Assembly (NCBI GenBank): GCA_913020445.1
Contig: CAJWAR010000023.1
Span: forward strand, 1-64,000
Direction: 5' to 3'
Source: an uncultured Rhodospirillaceae bacterium
GTDB lineage: Bacteria; Pseudomonadota; Alphaproteobacteria; Rhodospirillales; UBA2165
DNA length: 64,000 bases
Program-made: the position numbers and the translations under genes
Shown: in pieces, positions 9,023-19,259 of the stretch
Numbering within the stretch: position 1 is the first letter of the stretch
How the letters are laid out: each line of letters opens with the position of its first letter
Notes under the pieces: model-generated
What the model was told of the DNA's origin: nothing
Databases searched by the model: none
The model's input: the letters and a program-made list of their open reading frames with translations, nothing else

Positions 9023-10294
9023 GTGCTCGTGGCCAAAACTACAGCGATTATTCTCAAAGGTTATCCGCGTCTCTCTGAGACTTTCATCGCGCAGGAAATT
9101 CGCGAGCTCGAGAAACACGGCCTGCCGCTGCAGATTATCTCGCTACGCCATCCGACCGACGGCAAGACCCATCCCATTCACGCTGAAATCACCGCGCCGG
9201 TTACCTATCTGCCGGAATATCTCTATCAGGAACTAGGCCGTGTGTGGCGGGCCTGGCGCCGGGTTCGTGGCTGGGCTACTTACCCAAAAGTCTATCAACA
9301 ATGGAAGCAGGATTTAGCCCGCGACCGGTCGTTTAATCGAGTACGGCGTTTTGGTCAGGCGCTGGTTTTGGCGGCTGAATTATCAGACCAGGTCGAACAT
9401 CTGCATGCCCATTTTTTACATACGCCCTCATCGGTCACCCGCTACGCTGCCATGCTTAGAGATTTACCGTGGTCATGCTCGGCCCATGCAGTTGATATTT
9501 GGACAACACCGGAATGGGATTTGCGCGACAAGTTGAAAGAATGTGCGTGGGCGGTGACCTGCACCGAAGTTAATCGATCTTATCTGGCGTCGATTACTGA
9601 CCAACCGGATAAAGTAACTCTGGCCTATCATGGCATAGATCTGCAACGGTTTCCGGCCCGCGAGATTGCGTATAGCGATCGCAATGGCGCCCAAGCAGAT
9701 GATCCGGTCAGGATATTGTCGGTCGGCCGGGCAGTTGAGAAAAAGGGCTATGCGGATTTGCTCGCTGCGTTGGCGCTGTTGCCAAAAGACCTTAATTGGC
9801 ATCTCGTCCATGTTGGTGGCGGACCGCTGATTAAAAAACTAAAACGCACAGCGGCAGGTTGGCGGATCGCGGATCGCATTACCTGGCTTGGTTCCCAATC
9901 CCAGGAAGAAGTCACAGTGCAATATCAAGATGCCGATTTTTTCGTGCTGGCAAGTCTAGTCGCCGGTAATGGTGACCGGGATGGATTGCCCAATGTTTTA
10001 ATGGAAGCCCAGTCACAAGGGCTGGCGTGTCTCTCGACGATTGTGTCCGCTATCCCCGAGTTGATCGAAAATGAAGCAACTGGCCTGCTAGTCGAGCCCA
10101 GCAATATTAAAAAGCTGGCTGAGAAACTGACCGTGTTAATACAGAATCCTCAACATCGGGCGAAACTGGGTGAGGCGGGTGCTGAAAAGGTGCGCGCCTC
10201 TTTCGATTTCAAATCCTGCATGACTAAAGTGTTTCCATTATTTGATCTGCCTTCCGAGCTGCCAAAAAATAACGACGTAGATCAAGTCGCATGA
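9023..10294 (+). CDS. GT4-family glycosyltransferase
   Basis: A 423-residue transferase with a GTG start and another GTG two codons later. The N-terminal half has LKGYPRLSETFI, the start of a WcaL/colanic-acid-like GT4 group, and HLHAHFLHTPSS. The C-terminal half carries RILSVGRAVEKKGY and the E-x7-E region GLPNVLMEAQSQGL, both standard GT4 donor-binding blocks. It overlaps the next GT4 gene by 4 bp (ATGA), so it is translationally coupled within the glycan operon. The sugar transferred is unknown. Confidence 0.85.
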   Translation: MLVAKTTAIILKGYPRLSETFIAQEIRELEKHGLPLQIISLRHPTDGKTHPIHAEITAPVTYLPEYLYQELGRVWRAWRRVRGWATYPKVYQQWKQDLARDRSFNRVRRFGQALVLAAELSDQVEHLHAHFLHTPSSVTRYAAMLRDLPWSCSAHAVDIWTTPEWDLRDKLKECAWAVTCTEVNRSYLASITDQPDKVTLAYHGIDLQRFPAREIAYSDRNGAQADDPVRILSVGRAVEKKGYADLLAALALLPKDLNWHLVHVGGGPLIKKLKRTAAGWRIADRITWLGSQSQEEVTVQYQDADFFVLASLVAGNGDRDGLPNVLMEAQSQGLACLSTIVSAIPELIENEATGLLVEPSNIKKLAEKLTVLIQNPQHRAKLGEAGAEKVRASFDFKSCMTKVFPLFDLPSELPKNNDVDQVA

Positions 10295-11406
10295 ATATTG
10301 CCTTTTATGCTCCCATGAAATCGCCCCGTTCATTTGTACCTTCGGGCGACCGAAGAGTTGCGCGCGCATTGATCGAGGCCTTGGAACTCAAAGGTCATTC
10401 AGTGGACCTTGCTTCCGAATTTCATGCAAGAGAACCGGTGGGTGATGCGACAAGACAAAGCGAGCTAAAGGCGCAAGGAGAGGTTGTGGCCGACCGTCTT
10501 ATTGCTAAATATCGTCTTGGCGAACATTCTCCAGATCTTTGGTTCACCTATCATATCTACTACAAAGCGATAGATTGGATCGGCCCTAGGGTGGCAGCCG
10601 AGCTCGGCATTCCCTATGTCGCTGCAGAAGTATCTTACGCGCCGAAGCGTGCCGGCGGAGCATGGGATTTCAGTCATCAAGCCTTGGGTGAGGCCATCAA
10701 ACAGGCCGATGCAATAATCGGTCTCAATTCCCTCGACCGCGCATGTGTTTTGCCTTTGCTCGACAAGCCCGAGCTGCTGGTTCAAATAAAACCGTTTGTC
10801 GCTAAACCAAAAACTCATGATAGGGAAGAAGCGCGTTCCGATCTCATTAAGCGGCTGAACATAAATTCCAAAACGCCGATCATGGTGACCGTCGGTATGA
10901 TGCGCGAAGATGCCAAGCTTCAATCCTACAAAGTGCTCGGGCAGACAATGGCCAGGCTGGAAAATGACGACATCCATCTTGTGGTTATCGGTGACGGGCC
11001 GGCACGCGCCGAGGTCGAACGCCATGTCGGGAACAAACAAACCACTTATTTGGGCGAGCTGGCGGAAGAAGATATACGAACGGTTTATTCAGGTTCTGAT
11101 TTATTTATCTGGCCCGCCGTCAATGAAGCCTACGGCATGGCGATGCTGGAAGCCCAGGCAATGGGGCTGCCCGTAGTCGCTGGTGACGCCGGAGGCGTTT
11201 CGGATATCGTTCGCGACGGTCAAACGGGATATTTGTGTCCTGAAGGGGATGCTGAAGCGTTGGCGGAAAAGATAAAAAAACTCCTGATCGACACCCAACT
11301 GAGAGATGATTTCTCCAAACAGGCAATTGTAGTTTGCAACGAGGAACATAGCCTCGCGACCGCGGCTCAGACGTTGGATCATACCTTACGAGCGCTAATT
11401 TCGTGA
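10291..11406 (+). CDS. GT4-family glycosyltransferase
   Basis: A 371-residue GT-B transferase. It has an N-terminal MNIAFYAPMKSPRSF, a substrate-side region, and the C-terminal GT4 signature VNEAYGMAMLEAQAMGLPVV near residue 275, where the E-x7-E pair can be read. It starts inside the end of the upstream GT4 gene and overlaps the downstream phosphatase by 4 bp, so the genes are tightly coupled. Cytoplasmic glycan assembly is inferred. Confidence 0.84.
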   Translation: MNIAFYAPMKSPRSFVPSGDRRVARALIEALELKGHSVDLASEFHAREPVGDATRQSELKAQGEVVADRLIAKYRLGEHSPDLWFTYHIYYKAIDWIGPRVAAELGIPYVAAEVSYAPKRAGGAWDFSHQALGEAIKQADAIIGLNSLDRACVLPLLDKPELLVQIKPFVAKPKTHDREEARSDLIKRLNINSKTPIMVTVGMMREDAKLQSYKVLGQTMARLENDDIHLVVIGDGPARAEVERHVGNKQTTYLGELAEEDIRTVYSGSDLFIWPAVNEAYGMAMLEAQAMGLPVVAGDAGGVSDIVRDGQTGYLCPEGDAEALAEKIKKLLIDTQLRDDFSKQAIVVCNEEHSLATAAQTLDHTLRALIS

Positions 11407-11996
11407 CACTGCTTGCTCTCATCCGTCATGGCACGACCGAATGGAATGCCACCGGTCTGGTACAAGGCAGTACCGATATCCCACTGAACGATTTTGGCCG
11501 TGCCGAAGTCGGCGCCTGGCTGTTGCCGGAAGTAATGTCTGAGTTTCGCTGGCTGGCGAGCCCCCTGAAACGCGCTTACGAGACGGCGGCTATTCTTTCC
11601 GGCACCGACCCCGAAACCGATGACCGATTGGTTGAAATGGCGTGGGGTGAATGGGAAGGGCGGACCTTGCAAGACCTCCGCGATGAACTTGGCGATTTGA
11701 TGGTTGCCTGGGAAGCCAAGGGGTTGGATTTTCATGGCCCCAATGGTGAAAGCCCGCGTGAGGTGCAAGCTCGAATTGCGCCTTTGCTTGCCGAAATAGC
11801 CGAGCTAGCCGAGCCGACCATCGCGGTTACCCATAAAGGCGTTATCCGGGCGCTCTACGCGGCGGCGATAGACTGGGACATGGTCAACAAACCGCCGGTT
11901 AAGCTGTTGGATGGCTGCGCGCAAATGTTCAAGCTGGATGCCACCGGTAAATTATCCGTCCACGAATTGAATATCGAAATGACAAAACATGAGTAA
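11403..11996 (+). CDS. Histidine phosphatase (phosphoglycerate mutase-like)
   Basis: A 197-residue enzyme that begins LLALIRHGTTEWN, the RHG motif with the phospho-accepting His of the branch. A second catalytic His is visible in VTHKGVIRAL. It starts with GTG, overlaps the upstream transferase by 4 bp and the downstream transferase by 8 bp. Its embedding in a glycan operon suggests it removes phosphate from a sugar-phosphate or sugar-carrying metabolite there. A metabolic mutase role is less likely in this context. Confidence 0.85.
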   Translation: MTLLALIRHGTTEWNATGLVQGSTDIPLNDFGRAEVGAWLLPEVMSEFRWLASPLKRAYETAAILSGTDPETDDRLVEMAWGEWEGRTLQDLRDELGDLMVAWEAKGLDFHGPNGESPREVQARIAPLLAEIAELAEPTIAVTHKGVIRALYAAAIDWDMVNKPPVKLLDGCAQMFKLDATGKLSVHELNIEMTKHE

Positions 11997-13137
11997 GCCC
12001 AAAGTCCTGTTTTATGTTCAGCACTTGTTGGGCATCGGTCATGTCAAACGGGCCGCCACTCTAGCGCGCGCCATGGCGGCTAAAGGGTTGGCAGTTACGG
12101 TTATTTCCGGCGGGGAAGACGTCCCGGTATTGGACAGCAGCGGCATGACTTTTGTCCAACTGCCATCGGTCCGGGCAAATGATCGTAGTTTCGACGGCCT
12201 CGTCGATGCCGCGGGTAATCCGGTGGATGATGGTTTAAAGCAAGAGCGCAAACAAAAATTACTCGATCTCTTGCATGAAATTCATCCCGATGTCCTCATG
12301 ATTGAGCTTTATCCGTTTGGCCGTAGACAATTACGGTTCGAACTTATCCCCCTATTAGAAGCAGCCGGAAAAGCTTCGCCGCGTCCGCATATTGTGTGTT
12401 CCGTGCGCGATATCCTGGTCGAAAAAAACAAACCGCATCGCGATGCCGAAATGGTTGAAAAGGCGCGAACCTATTTTGATGATATTCTAATCCATGGTGA
12501 TTCCGACCTTATTTCGTTCGAGACAACATTTAGCCGGGCTGAAGACATCACGGATATGCTGCATTACACCGGCTATGTGGTGGAAAAAGAATTGGCGGCG
12601 GAAACGGCAAGTGATGCGGGAAGCGAAGAAATTATCGTCTCTTCCGGCAGTGGGGCAGTCGGCGAAAATTTGCTGCGGACAGCGCTGAAAGCACGGCCAT
12701 TGACGACTGTTTCGGATCGAACCTGGCGCATACTTGTCGGTTATAGCATGTCGGATGAGGTTTTTGATTCGCTGAAAGCGGAGGAAACACCCGGTGCTAT
12801 TGTCGAGCGCGCGCGCCCAGATTTTGTAACACTCCTCAAAAACTGTCATCTTTCTATTTCGCAAGGGGGTTACAATACGCTGATGGAAGTGCTCCTTACC
12901 AAGGCGAACGGCATTGTCGTGCCTTATGCCGGGGGACATGAGACCGAGCAGACGCTACGGGCGCGCCTGTTGGCGGAACGCGGCCTTATTCGGCAAATTC
13001 CGGAAGAAGAATTGACCGTCGACGGGCTCGCCAATACAATCGATGCGGCGGTTGAGCATCCGCTTGATGGTCTAAACGCGCTAAATATGAGTGGTGCAGA
13101 AAGGACAGCCGAATTGATAAACGGTTGGATTGGGTAA
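11989..13137 (+). CDS. MurG/COG4671-like glycosyltransferase (second copy in cluster)
   Basis: A 382-residue GT-B protein with the same N-terminal loop class as the first cluster gene (FYVQHLLGIGHVKRA). Its C-terminal donor block is ISQGGYNTLMEVL followed by GIVVPY and a TEQ segment. It overlaps the phosphatase gene by 8 bp. The two COG4671-type proteins are clearly diverged, so they probably act at different steps. A 127-bp gap then precedes the exporter gene. The substrate is unknown. Confidence 0.72.
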   Translation: MSKPKVLFYVQHLLGIGHVKRAATLARAMAAKGLAVTVISGGEDVPVLDSSGMTFVQLPSVRANDRSFDGLVDAAGNPVDDGLKQERKQKLLDLLHEIHPDVLMIELYPFGRRQLRFELIPLLEAAGKASPRPHIVCSVRDILVEKNKPHRDAEMVEKARTYFDDILIHGDSDLISFETTFSRAEDITDMLHYTGYVVEKELAAETASDAGSEEIIVSSGSGAVGENLLRTALKARPLTTVSDRTWRILVGYSMSDEVFDSLKAEETPGAIVERARPDFVTLLKNCHLSISQGGYNTLMEVLLTKANGIVVPYAGGHETEQTLRARLLAERGLIRQIPEEELTVDGLANTIDAAVEHPLDGLNALNMSGAERTAELINGWIG

Positions 13138-13264
13138 TTATCATAATCTTAGGTAAAAAAAATCGAGCAATTTCAGGAGTTTCTCTTTAAAGTAATCAGA
13201 AAATTTGGCTAATTTCGCAGCGCTTGCCTAATGGTAAGTTAAGGAATGCTACAGGGATAAAATT

Positions 13265-16200
13265 ATGGATAAAGGTATATTCCAATACGTTTTGCGTTAC
13301 AGCAAAAAGGAACAATTGATTCTTGGACTTATGGCTGCGGCATCTTTGCCATTTTATTTTATCTACCTCGCGCTACCAAAACAGATCATTGACGATGCAC
13401 TTGGCGGCAAAGGTGGTGATAAGAACCTGTCTTTTCCGAAAGAGTATATGGGATTCGAATTAGAGCAGGTCCCATTTTTGTTAACCCTTTGCGGTCTTTT
13501 TCTTATTCTCGTTTTTGTCAATGGCGGCTTCAAATATTATATCAATGTATACCGCGGTGCGGCAGGCGAGCGGATGCTACGCCGCCTACGCTTTCAACTG
13601 TTAGAGCGCGTTCTCAGGTTTCCGCTGCCACAATTTCGAAAAACCTCGCAAGGTGAAGTCGTCTCCATGGTCACGCTGGAAACCGAGCCGTTAGGTGGTT
13701 TTTTTGGCGAGGCCTTATCTTTGCCTTCTTATCAGGGCGGCACGCTGATCACTTTGATGGTCTTTATGTTTGTCCAGGATTGGAAACTCGGCCTGGCAGC
13801 CATCGCACTTTATCCGATGCAAGCCTATTTAATTCCAAAATTGCAGAAAAAAGTAAATTTACTCGGCAAGGAGCGGGTGTTAACTGTGCGACGCCTTTCC
13901 GAGCGGATTGGCGAGACTGTTTCTGGTGCTCAAGAAATTCACGCAAATGATACGTCTCAATATGAACTTGCGGATTTATCGGATCGCTTGGGCCGCATCT
14001 ACAACATTCGATATGAGATTTACCAAAAGAAATTCTTTATAAAATTTATCAATAATTTTCTGGCTCTTTTGACGCCATTTTTCTTTTTTTCCATTGGCGG
14101 TTTACTCGTTATCAAAGGTGATATCACCATGGGTGCTTTGATAGCTGTCCTAAGCGCCTATAAGGATGTTTCCGCGCCGTGGAAAATGCTGCTGACCTAT
14201 TATCAGCGGCTGGAAGATTCGAAGATCAAATATCAGCAGTTGATCGAGAAATTTGAACTGCCTGAACTGATTGATGAGGATCAACAAAAGCTTGATGTTG
14301 AAGAGCTGCCGACGCTTGAAGGTAAATTAATGGCCTCGAATATCAGTTGGGTGGAAGATGATGGTTTGCGGGTGCTCGATGGGGCATCGATGTCGGTGGA
14401 TTTGCCGTCGCATGTTGCGATGGTTGGCGCTCCAGGCAGTGGCAAGGGTGAGGTTTCTCAACTGTTGGCTAGTCTGTTAACGCCTTCGGGTGGTCGCATC
14501 ACGTTGGGCGAGCAAAATGTTACCGATTTACCGGAAGCTGTTACGGGCCGAAAAGTATCCTATGTCAGCCAGGAACCTTATATATTTTCGGGCACCATTC
14601 GCGATAATTTACTCTATGGACTCAAACATAGACCGTTAAGGGAAGCTAATTATTCCGACGCTGAAAAATCAAAACGCGCTAGTTTTGTTGCTGAATCTAT
14701 TAGTTCCGGCAACAGTCCTTATGACATACAGGCGGACTGGGTCGATATGGCTTCAATTGGTGCCAATGATCATGCCGCGCTGACACAAAAAGAGATCCAC
14801 TATCTGGCTCAAGTTGGTTTGGAAGATGATGTTTATCAAATCGGGCTTCGCCAAAACGTAGATCGTAATGAGCGACCGGATTTGGCTGATAAATTATTGG
14901 AAGCCAGAAATGTTTTACGCCAGCAGTTGGACGAAGCCCAAATATCCAGTTTTGTTGAATCGTTCGAACAGGAAAAATTTAATACCAACGCGTCGGTGGC
15001 CGAAAATATTCTGTTTGGCACGCCGGTCGGTGAAGAGTTTGAAATCGATGCGCTCGGCGAGAATGAGTATGTTTTGGAAGTATTAGAGAAATGTGAATTA
15101 AGCACTGATTTTCTAACCAAAGGACACCGTTTGGCCGAAATTATGGTCGATCTATTCCGTGGCCTACCACCCGATCATGAATTTTTTGAGCGCTTTAGTT
15201 TTATTAGTTCTGAAGATTTGCCGGAATTCGAAACCATTTTAAATCGCGTAACTCAGAATGGGCTGGATAGTATCAACGAAGAAGATCGAGCGCGTCTAAC
15301 TGCGTTGCCGTTCAAGTTAATACCGGCTCGCCATCACCTCGGTTTGATCGAAGATGATTTCGTCCTGCAGCTGTTGGAAGCTCGCGCGGTCTTTCGCGAT
15401 AACCTGCCGGAAAATCTTGCCCACGATGTTGAATTTTTTGATGCCGAGAATTTCAATTCCGCCAGCTCCGTTCAGGATAATATTTTATTTGGCAAGCTGG
15501 CCAGCGAACGGGCCGAAAGTGGCGATGTCGTCGGCGATTTGATGGCGACTGTTATAAGAGATACCGGCTTGCTTGAAGAGATAATCGGCTTAGGCCTGAA
15601 TTTTGAAGTTGGTAATGCCGGCGCGCGGCTTTCAAATATCCAACGTCAAAAATTGGCCCTCGCTCGTGGTATGATCAAGCAGCCTGATATGTTTGTCATG
15701 AACGAAGCTTTGACCGGTTTGGATGGCGATAGTCAGGCCAAGGTCTTAAGTAGCATTCGTGAGGAACAACAGGGTAAAAGCCTGTTATTTGTGCCCAGCG
15801 AAATTGAAATCGATACGCCCTTTGACCAAATATTCTCGGTTGAAGGGGGCAAAGTTGTCGTTCAAGGCGATGAAGTCAAACCTGAAACGGTTGAGCAACC
15901 AGCTGAAGAAGCACGGGCTGAAGGCGGGTTTGGCGAGGAAATTGATGTTCTTGCCAGTGTGCCGCTATTTGGTGGTCTCGATCGCTCTCGCCTGAAATTG
16001 CTGTCCTTTGCCAGTGAACGTTACGAATATAACGCTGGTGAAATAGTATTTAATCAAGGTGAAGTTGGTGATCAAGCCTATGTCATCATTGGTGGCGAAG
16101 CTGATGTTATTTTAGAAACCCTGGATGGGCCGAAAACACTGGTCACGATGACTAAAAACGATTTGTTTGGCGAATTAGCCTTGTTGTGTGACGCGCCCAG

Positions 16201-16837
16201 AACAGCAACGATTAAAGCCGCCAGCGATTTGACTGTTATGAGCATTTCAAAAGACGTGTTCTTCAAGTTGATTTCGGAAGATGTCGATATGAGCGCACGC
16301 GTAACGCGTTCTGTCGCTGATCGGCTTGAACGTACAACAAGAGATTTGAGCGACGCGTCAACGGTTCGTGATGCCGTAACAAATCTTCCTGATCGGCGCC
16401 TGTTTGTAGATCGATTGCAAAATATTATCGCTCGAAGCGAACGTTATGAGGAAACGTCGGCGTTGATGTGGTTTGATGTTGAAAAGAACTTTAATTTGAA
16501 TGGCGCTTTGCCCAATGATGTGAGCGACCGGTTGTTGCGGGAAATCGCCGATAGAGTGGGTACCTGCTTGCGTGAGACGGATATTGCGGCTCGGGTTGAA
16601 GCCTTAACATTTGCCTTTATTGTCAGCCCGATTGCAGAAGTAAATGCCGTGGATCTATTGGCTAATCGTATCGTGAAAAGATTGTCTGAACCACTTGAGA
16701 TCGATAAGCAAAGCTATCAATTGAGTGAAAACTGGGAATTCCAGGCTAGATCGCTGGAAAATATTAACGGTGATCTAGATTTACCTGCTTTGCAGGCCGA
16801 TAATAACAATGTACATACAATAAAAGGAACGGCCTAA
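13265..16837 (+). CDS. Giant ABC exporter with NBD insertion, cyclic-nucleotide domain and degenerate GGDEF
   Basis: A 1190-residue multidomain protein. Residues 1 to about 330 form an exporter membrane domain. Walker A is GAPGSGKGE at 388-396 and the Q-loop SQEP begins at 435. The signature is LSNIQ at 789-793 instead of LSGGQ, and Walker B ends M-N-E (N813, E814) where Asp-Glu is usual. Between Q-loop and signature lie about 335 residues instead of about 60, with two more copies of the segment after the Q-loop (SVAENILFG and SVQDNILFG). A cyclic-nucleotide-binding domain follows from about 893 (FGELALLCDAPRTATIKA), then a GGDEF-like domain from about 1036 whose active site reads RVEALTF. 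It directly follows the glycan operon, so glycan or glycolipid export is a reasonable guess. Confidence 0.85.
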   Translation: MDKGIFQYVLRYSKKEQLILGLMAAASLPFYFIYLALPKQIIDDALGGKGGDKNLSFPKEYMGFELEQVPFLLTLCGLFLILVFVNGGFKYYINVYRGAAGERMLRRLRFQLLERVLRFPLPQFRKTSQGEVVSMVTLETEPLGGFFGEALSLPSYQGGTLITLMVFMFVQDWKLGLAAIALYPMQAYLIPKLQKKVNLLGKERVLTVRRLSERIGETVSGAQEIHANDTSQYELADLSDRLGRIYNIRYEIYQKKFFIKFINNFLALLTPFFFFSIGGLLVIKGDITMGALIAVLSAYKDVSAPWKMLLTYYQRLEDSKIKYQQLIEKFELPELIDEDQQKLDVEELPTLEGKLMASNISWVEDDGLRVLDGASMSVDLPSHVAMVGAPGSGKGEVSQLLASLLTPSGGRITLGEQNVTDLPEAVTGRKVSYVSQEPYIFSGTIRDNLLYGLKHRPLREANYSDAEKSKRASFVAESISSGNSPYDIQADWVDMASIGANDHAALTQKEIHYLAQVGLEDDVYQIGLRQNVDRNERPDLADKLLEARNVLRQQLDEAQISSFVESFEQEKFNTNASVAENILFGTPVGEEFEIDALGENEYVLEVLEKCELSTDFLTKGHRLAEIMVDLFRGLPPDHEFFERFSFISSEDLPEFETILNRVTQNGLDSINEEDRARLTALPFKLIPARHHLGLIEDDFVLQLLEARAVFRDNLPENLAHDVEFFDAENFNSASSVQDNILFGKLASERAESGDVVGDLMATVIRDTGLLEEIIGLGLNFEVGNAGARLSNIQRQKLALARGMIKQPDMFVMNEALTGLDGDSQAKVLSSIREEQQGKSLLFVPSEIEIDTPFDQIFSVEGGKVVVQGDEVKPETVEQPAEEARAEGGFGEEIDVLASVPLFGGLDRSRLKLLSFASERYEYNAGEIVFNQGEVGDQAYVIIGGEADVILETLDGPKTLVTMTKNDLFGELALLCDAPRTATIKAASDLTVMSISKDVFFKLISEDVDMSARVTRSVADRLERTTRDLSDASTVRDAVTNLPDRRLFVDRLQNIIARSERYEETSALMWFDVEKNFNLNGALPNDVSDRLLREIADRVGTCLRETDIAARVEALTFAFIVSPIAEVNAVDLLANRIVKRLSEPLEIDKQSYQLSENWEFQARSLENINGDLDLPALQADNNNVHTIKGTA

Positions 16838-16848
16838 GGCTCAATACA

Positions 16849-17349
16849 ATGATAACTAAACACGGCTATTCCCTCGTTAATCTTCGGGCCGATTATTTTC
16901 GTGCTTTTGTGGGTTTTATTATTTGTTTTAGTCCCTATGTATTTGGGGCTGAAGCTGTTGGTGGTGTACTCATCCTTTTGGGATGTGCGGCGCTGTTTGT
17001 GATCTATGGATTGCGAACGTCGTTTCGCCATATAGCACGCATAGAATTGGACGAACATAATATTGCGATGAAGATTATTAGGTATCGAGCTATTCCCTGG
17101 AATAAACTTAGCGAGCTTTCGTTGTCGTACTTTACGACTTGGCGAAGCGGCGGTGATGGGTGGATGCAGCTACGCCTTAAAGGCGCTGGCCATACCTTCC
17201 GTTTAGAGTCCAATTTATCTGATTTTGAGCAGATCGTTCGCCGTGCCGTTAGTGCCGCGATAATGAACAAATTGGAATTGAGCAGCACGACGCTCCGCAA
17301 TATCGACGCGCTCAATATCAGGATACCTGAGAACGGACAGGCGGCATGA
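16849..17349 (+). CDS. Small membrane protein, unknown function
   Basis: A 166-residue protein with two adjacent hydrophobic segments (about residues 19-55). A soluble region with a PH-like/bPH2 pattern follows (HIARIELDEHNI, IPWNKLSELSLSYF). I do not recognise the family. It starts 11 bp after the giant exporter and overlaps the oligopeptide ATPase gene by 4 bp, so it physically joins the two transport units in one transcript. A role as an accessory to either transporter is speculation. Confidence 0.6.
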   Translation: MITKHGYSLVNLRADYFRAFVGFIICFSPYVFGAEAVGGVLILLGCAALFVIYGLRTSFRHIARIELDEHNIAMKIIRYRAIPWNKLSELSLSYFTTWRSGGDGWMQLRLKGAGHTFRLESNLSDFEQIVRRAVSAAIMNKLELSSTTLRNIDALNIRIPENGQAA

Positions 17350-19259
17350 ACGATCTTTTGCAGATAAACAATTTATCCGTCGAGTTTCGTGTGCCTTCCG
17401 GTACTGTGCAGGCCGTTGATGGCGTTTCTTTTCGGGTGCAGCCCGGTTCTACAGTAGCTGTCGTCGGTGAGTCAGGATCAGGTAAATCGACAATTGCTCA
17501 AGCGATTATGGGCATTCTACCCACAGCGGCAACGATCACCGGCGGCGAAATTCTTTTTGCTGATCCACTGCGTTCAGAGCTACATGAAAACCCGGAACGT
17601 CGTACTGGTATCACTAACATTGCCGGTCTGGATCGTAATGGGCCAGCCATGCAAACCATCCGCGGTGGCCGCATTTCAATGATCTTCCAGGAACCGATGA
17701 CGTCATTGTCACCGTTGCATACAATTGGTAATCAAATCAGTGAGGCGATGATGCTTCATTGCGATGCGACTAAACACGCTGCCTATGATGCGGTTGAGGA
17801 AATGTTGCGGGTTGTTGGATTTCCTGATCCGAAGAAATCACTTGATACCTATCCCTTTGAACTGTCCGGTGGATTGCGCCAGCGCGCGATGATTGCCATG
17901 GCTCTGGTCTGCCGTCCGGCATTGTTGATAGCCGATGAGCCGACCACGGCGTTGGATGTAACCATTCAAGCTCAGATATTGAAATTGATTGACGATCTTC
18001 AATCGGATCTTCAAATGGCGGTGCTTATTATCACCCACGACCTCGGCGTTGTTGCGAATATCGCTGATGAAATTGTCGTTATGTACAATGGCAGGGTCAC
18101 CGAGGCCGGGACTACTGACGATATTTATCGTGCGCCTTCACATCCGTATCTTCAATCATTGCTGCGGGCGGTGCCGCATTTTGATATGAAGCCTGGTGAG
18201 CGCCTGGTACCGATCCGCGAGATTGAAACGACAACCGGCCATTTGCTGGCGCCGACAGATCGCCCGGAAATTGATGCTGCTGATACACGGCCACTGTTGA
18301 GCGTGCGAAATATATCGAAATCTTACAGCATTCGTAAAGGCGGCATGTTTGGCTCCGGTCACGACACGGTAAAGGCCGTCGACGATGTAAGCTTTGATAT
18401 TCAGCGTGGCACGACGTTAGGTCTGGTTGGTGAAAGCGGCTGTGGTAAAACGACTCTCAGTAAAATTATTATGCGGGCGCTCAAACCTGATACCGGTGAA
18501 GTGATCTTTAACGATGCCGGCACCGACGTTAATTTGACCAATTTAAGCGGTCCTGAGCTGATCCCCTTTCGGACCAAATATCAATATGTCTTCCAAGATC
18601 CCTTTGGTGCGCTCAATCCACGTATGACCGTATTTGATATCGTCAGCGAGCCATTAGATATTCATAAAATCGGTGATGCTGCTTATCGCATTGAGATGGT
18701 GAAAGAGTTGATGAATTTGGTCGGCCTTGATCCGCGTTTCCTCAATCGCTATCCGCACAGTTTTTCCGGTGGGCAGCGCCAACGGATTAGCATCGCACGC
18801 GCCTTGGCATTAAAGCCTGAATTGCTGTTGTGTGACGAGCCGGTTTCAGCGCTGGATGTTTCCATTCAGGCGCAAATCCTGAATTTGCTGAAAGACCTTC
18901 AACAAGAGCTTGGGCTGACCTATTTGTTTGTTTCCCACAATTTGGCGGTGGTCGATTACGTGGCTGATAATATTGCTGTAATGTGTGCCGGACGATTGGT
19001 CGAGGTTGCGCCAAGAGAAATATTATTCCGCGACCCAATTCATCCTTATACCAAAGCACTATTGGCTGCTGTACCGTATCCCGATCCTGACCGTCAGTTG
19101 GATTTTGACGCTTTGTTGGAAGGCAAGGCCTCGGTGCCGGCAGCTTGGCCGGCGCCCTTTACCTTAAACGGTGAGGCTGATGCGCATTTGGTGGAAATTG
19201 CTGACCAGCATTTTGTCCGCGTTGCTGGTGACGGCGCTGATTTGCGAAAGGCATCCTAG
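17346..19259 (+). CDS. Oligopeptide ABC transporter, fused dual ATP-binding protein
   Basis: A 637-residue protein containing two complete nucleotide-binding domains. Domain 1 has GESGSGKST near residue 40, LSGGLRQR and LLIADEP. Domain 2 has GESGCGKTT near residue 365, FSGGQRQR and LLLCDEP. Each carries the Opp/Dpp C-terminal extension ([16 protein letters not shown]). This YejF-like fusion powers the importer encoded immediately downstream. Its stop is directly followed by the ATG of the binding protein gene. Both domains look catalytically intact. Confidence 0.93.
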   Translation: MNDLLQINNLSVEFRVPSGTVQAVDGVSFRVQPGSTVAVVGESGSGKSTIAQAIMGILPTAATITGGEILFADPLRSELHENPERRTGITNIAGLDRNGPAMQTIRGGRISMIFQEPMTSLSPLHTIGNQISEAMMLHCDATKHAAYDAVEEMLRVVGFPDPKKSLDTYPFELSGGLRQRAMIAMALVCRPALLIADEPTTALDVTIQAQILKLIDDLQSDLQMAVLIITHDLGVVANIADEIVVMYNGRVTEAGTTDDIYRAPSHPYLQSLLRAVPHFDMKPGERLVPIREIETTTGHLLAPTDRPEIDAADTRPLLSVRNISKSYSIRKGGMFGSGHDTVKAVDDVSFDIQRGTTLGLVGESGCGKTTLSKIIMRALKPDTGEVIFNDAGTDVNLTNLSGPELIPFRTKYQYVFQDPFGALNPRMTVFDIVSEPLDIHKIGDAAYRIEMVKELMNLVGLDPRFLNRYPHSFSGGQRQRISIARALALKPELLLCDEPVSALDVSIQAQILNLLKDLQQELGLTYLFVSHNLAVVDYVADNIAVMCAGRLVEVAPREILFRDPIHPYTKALLAAVPYPDPDRQLDFDALLEGKASVPAAWPAPFTLNGEADAHLVEIADQHFVRVAGDGADLRKAS

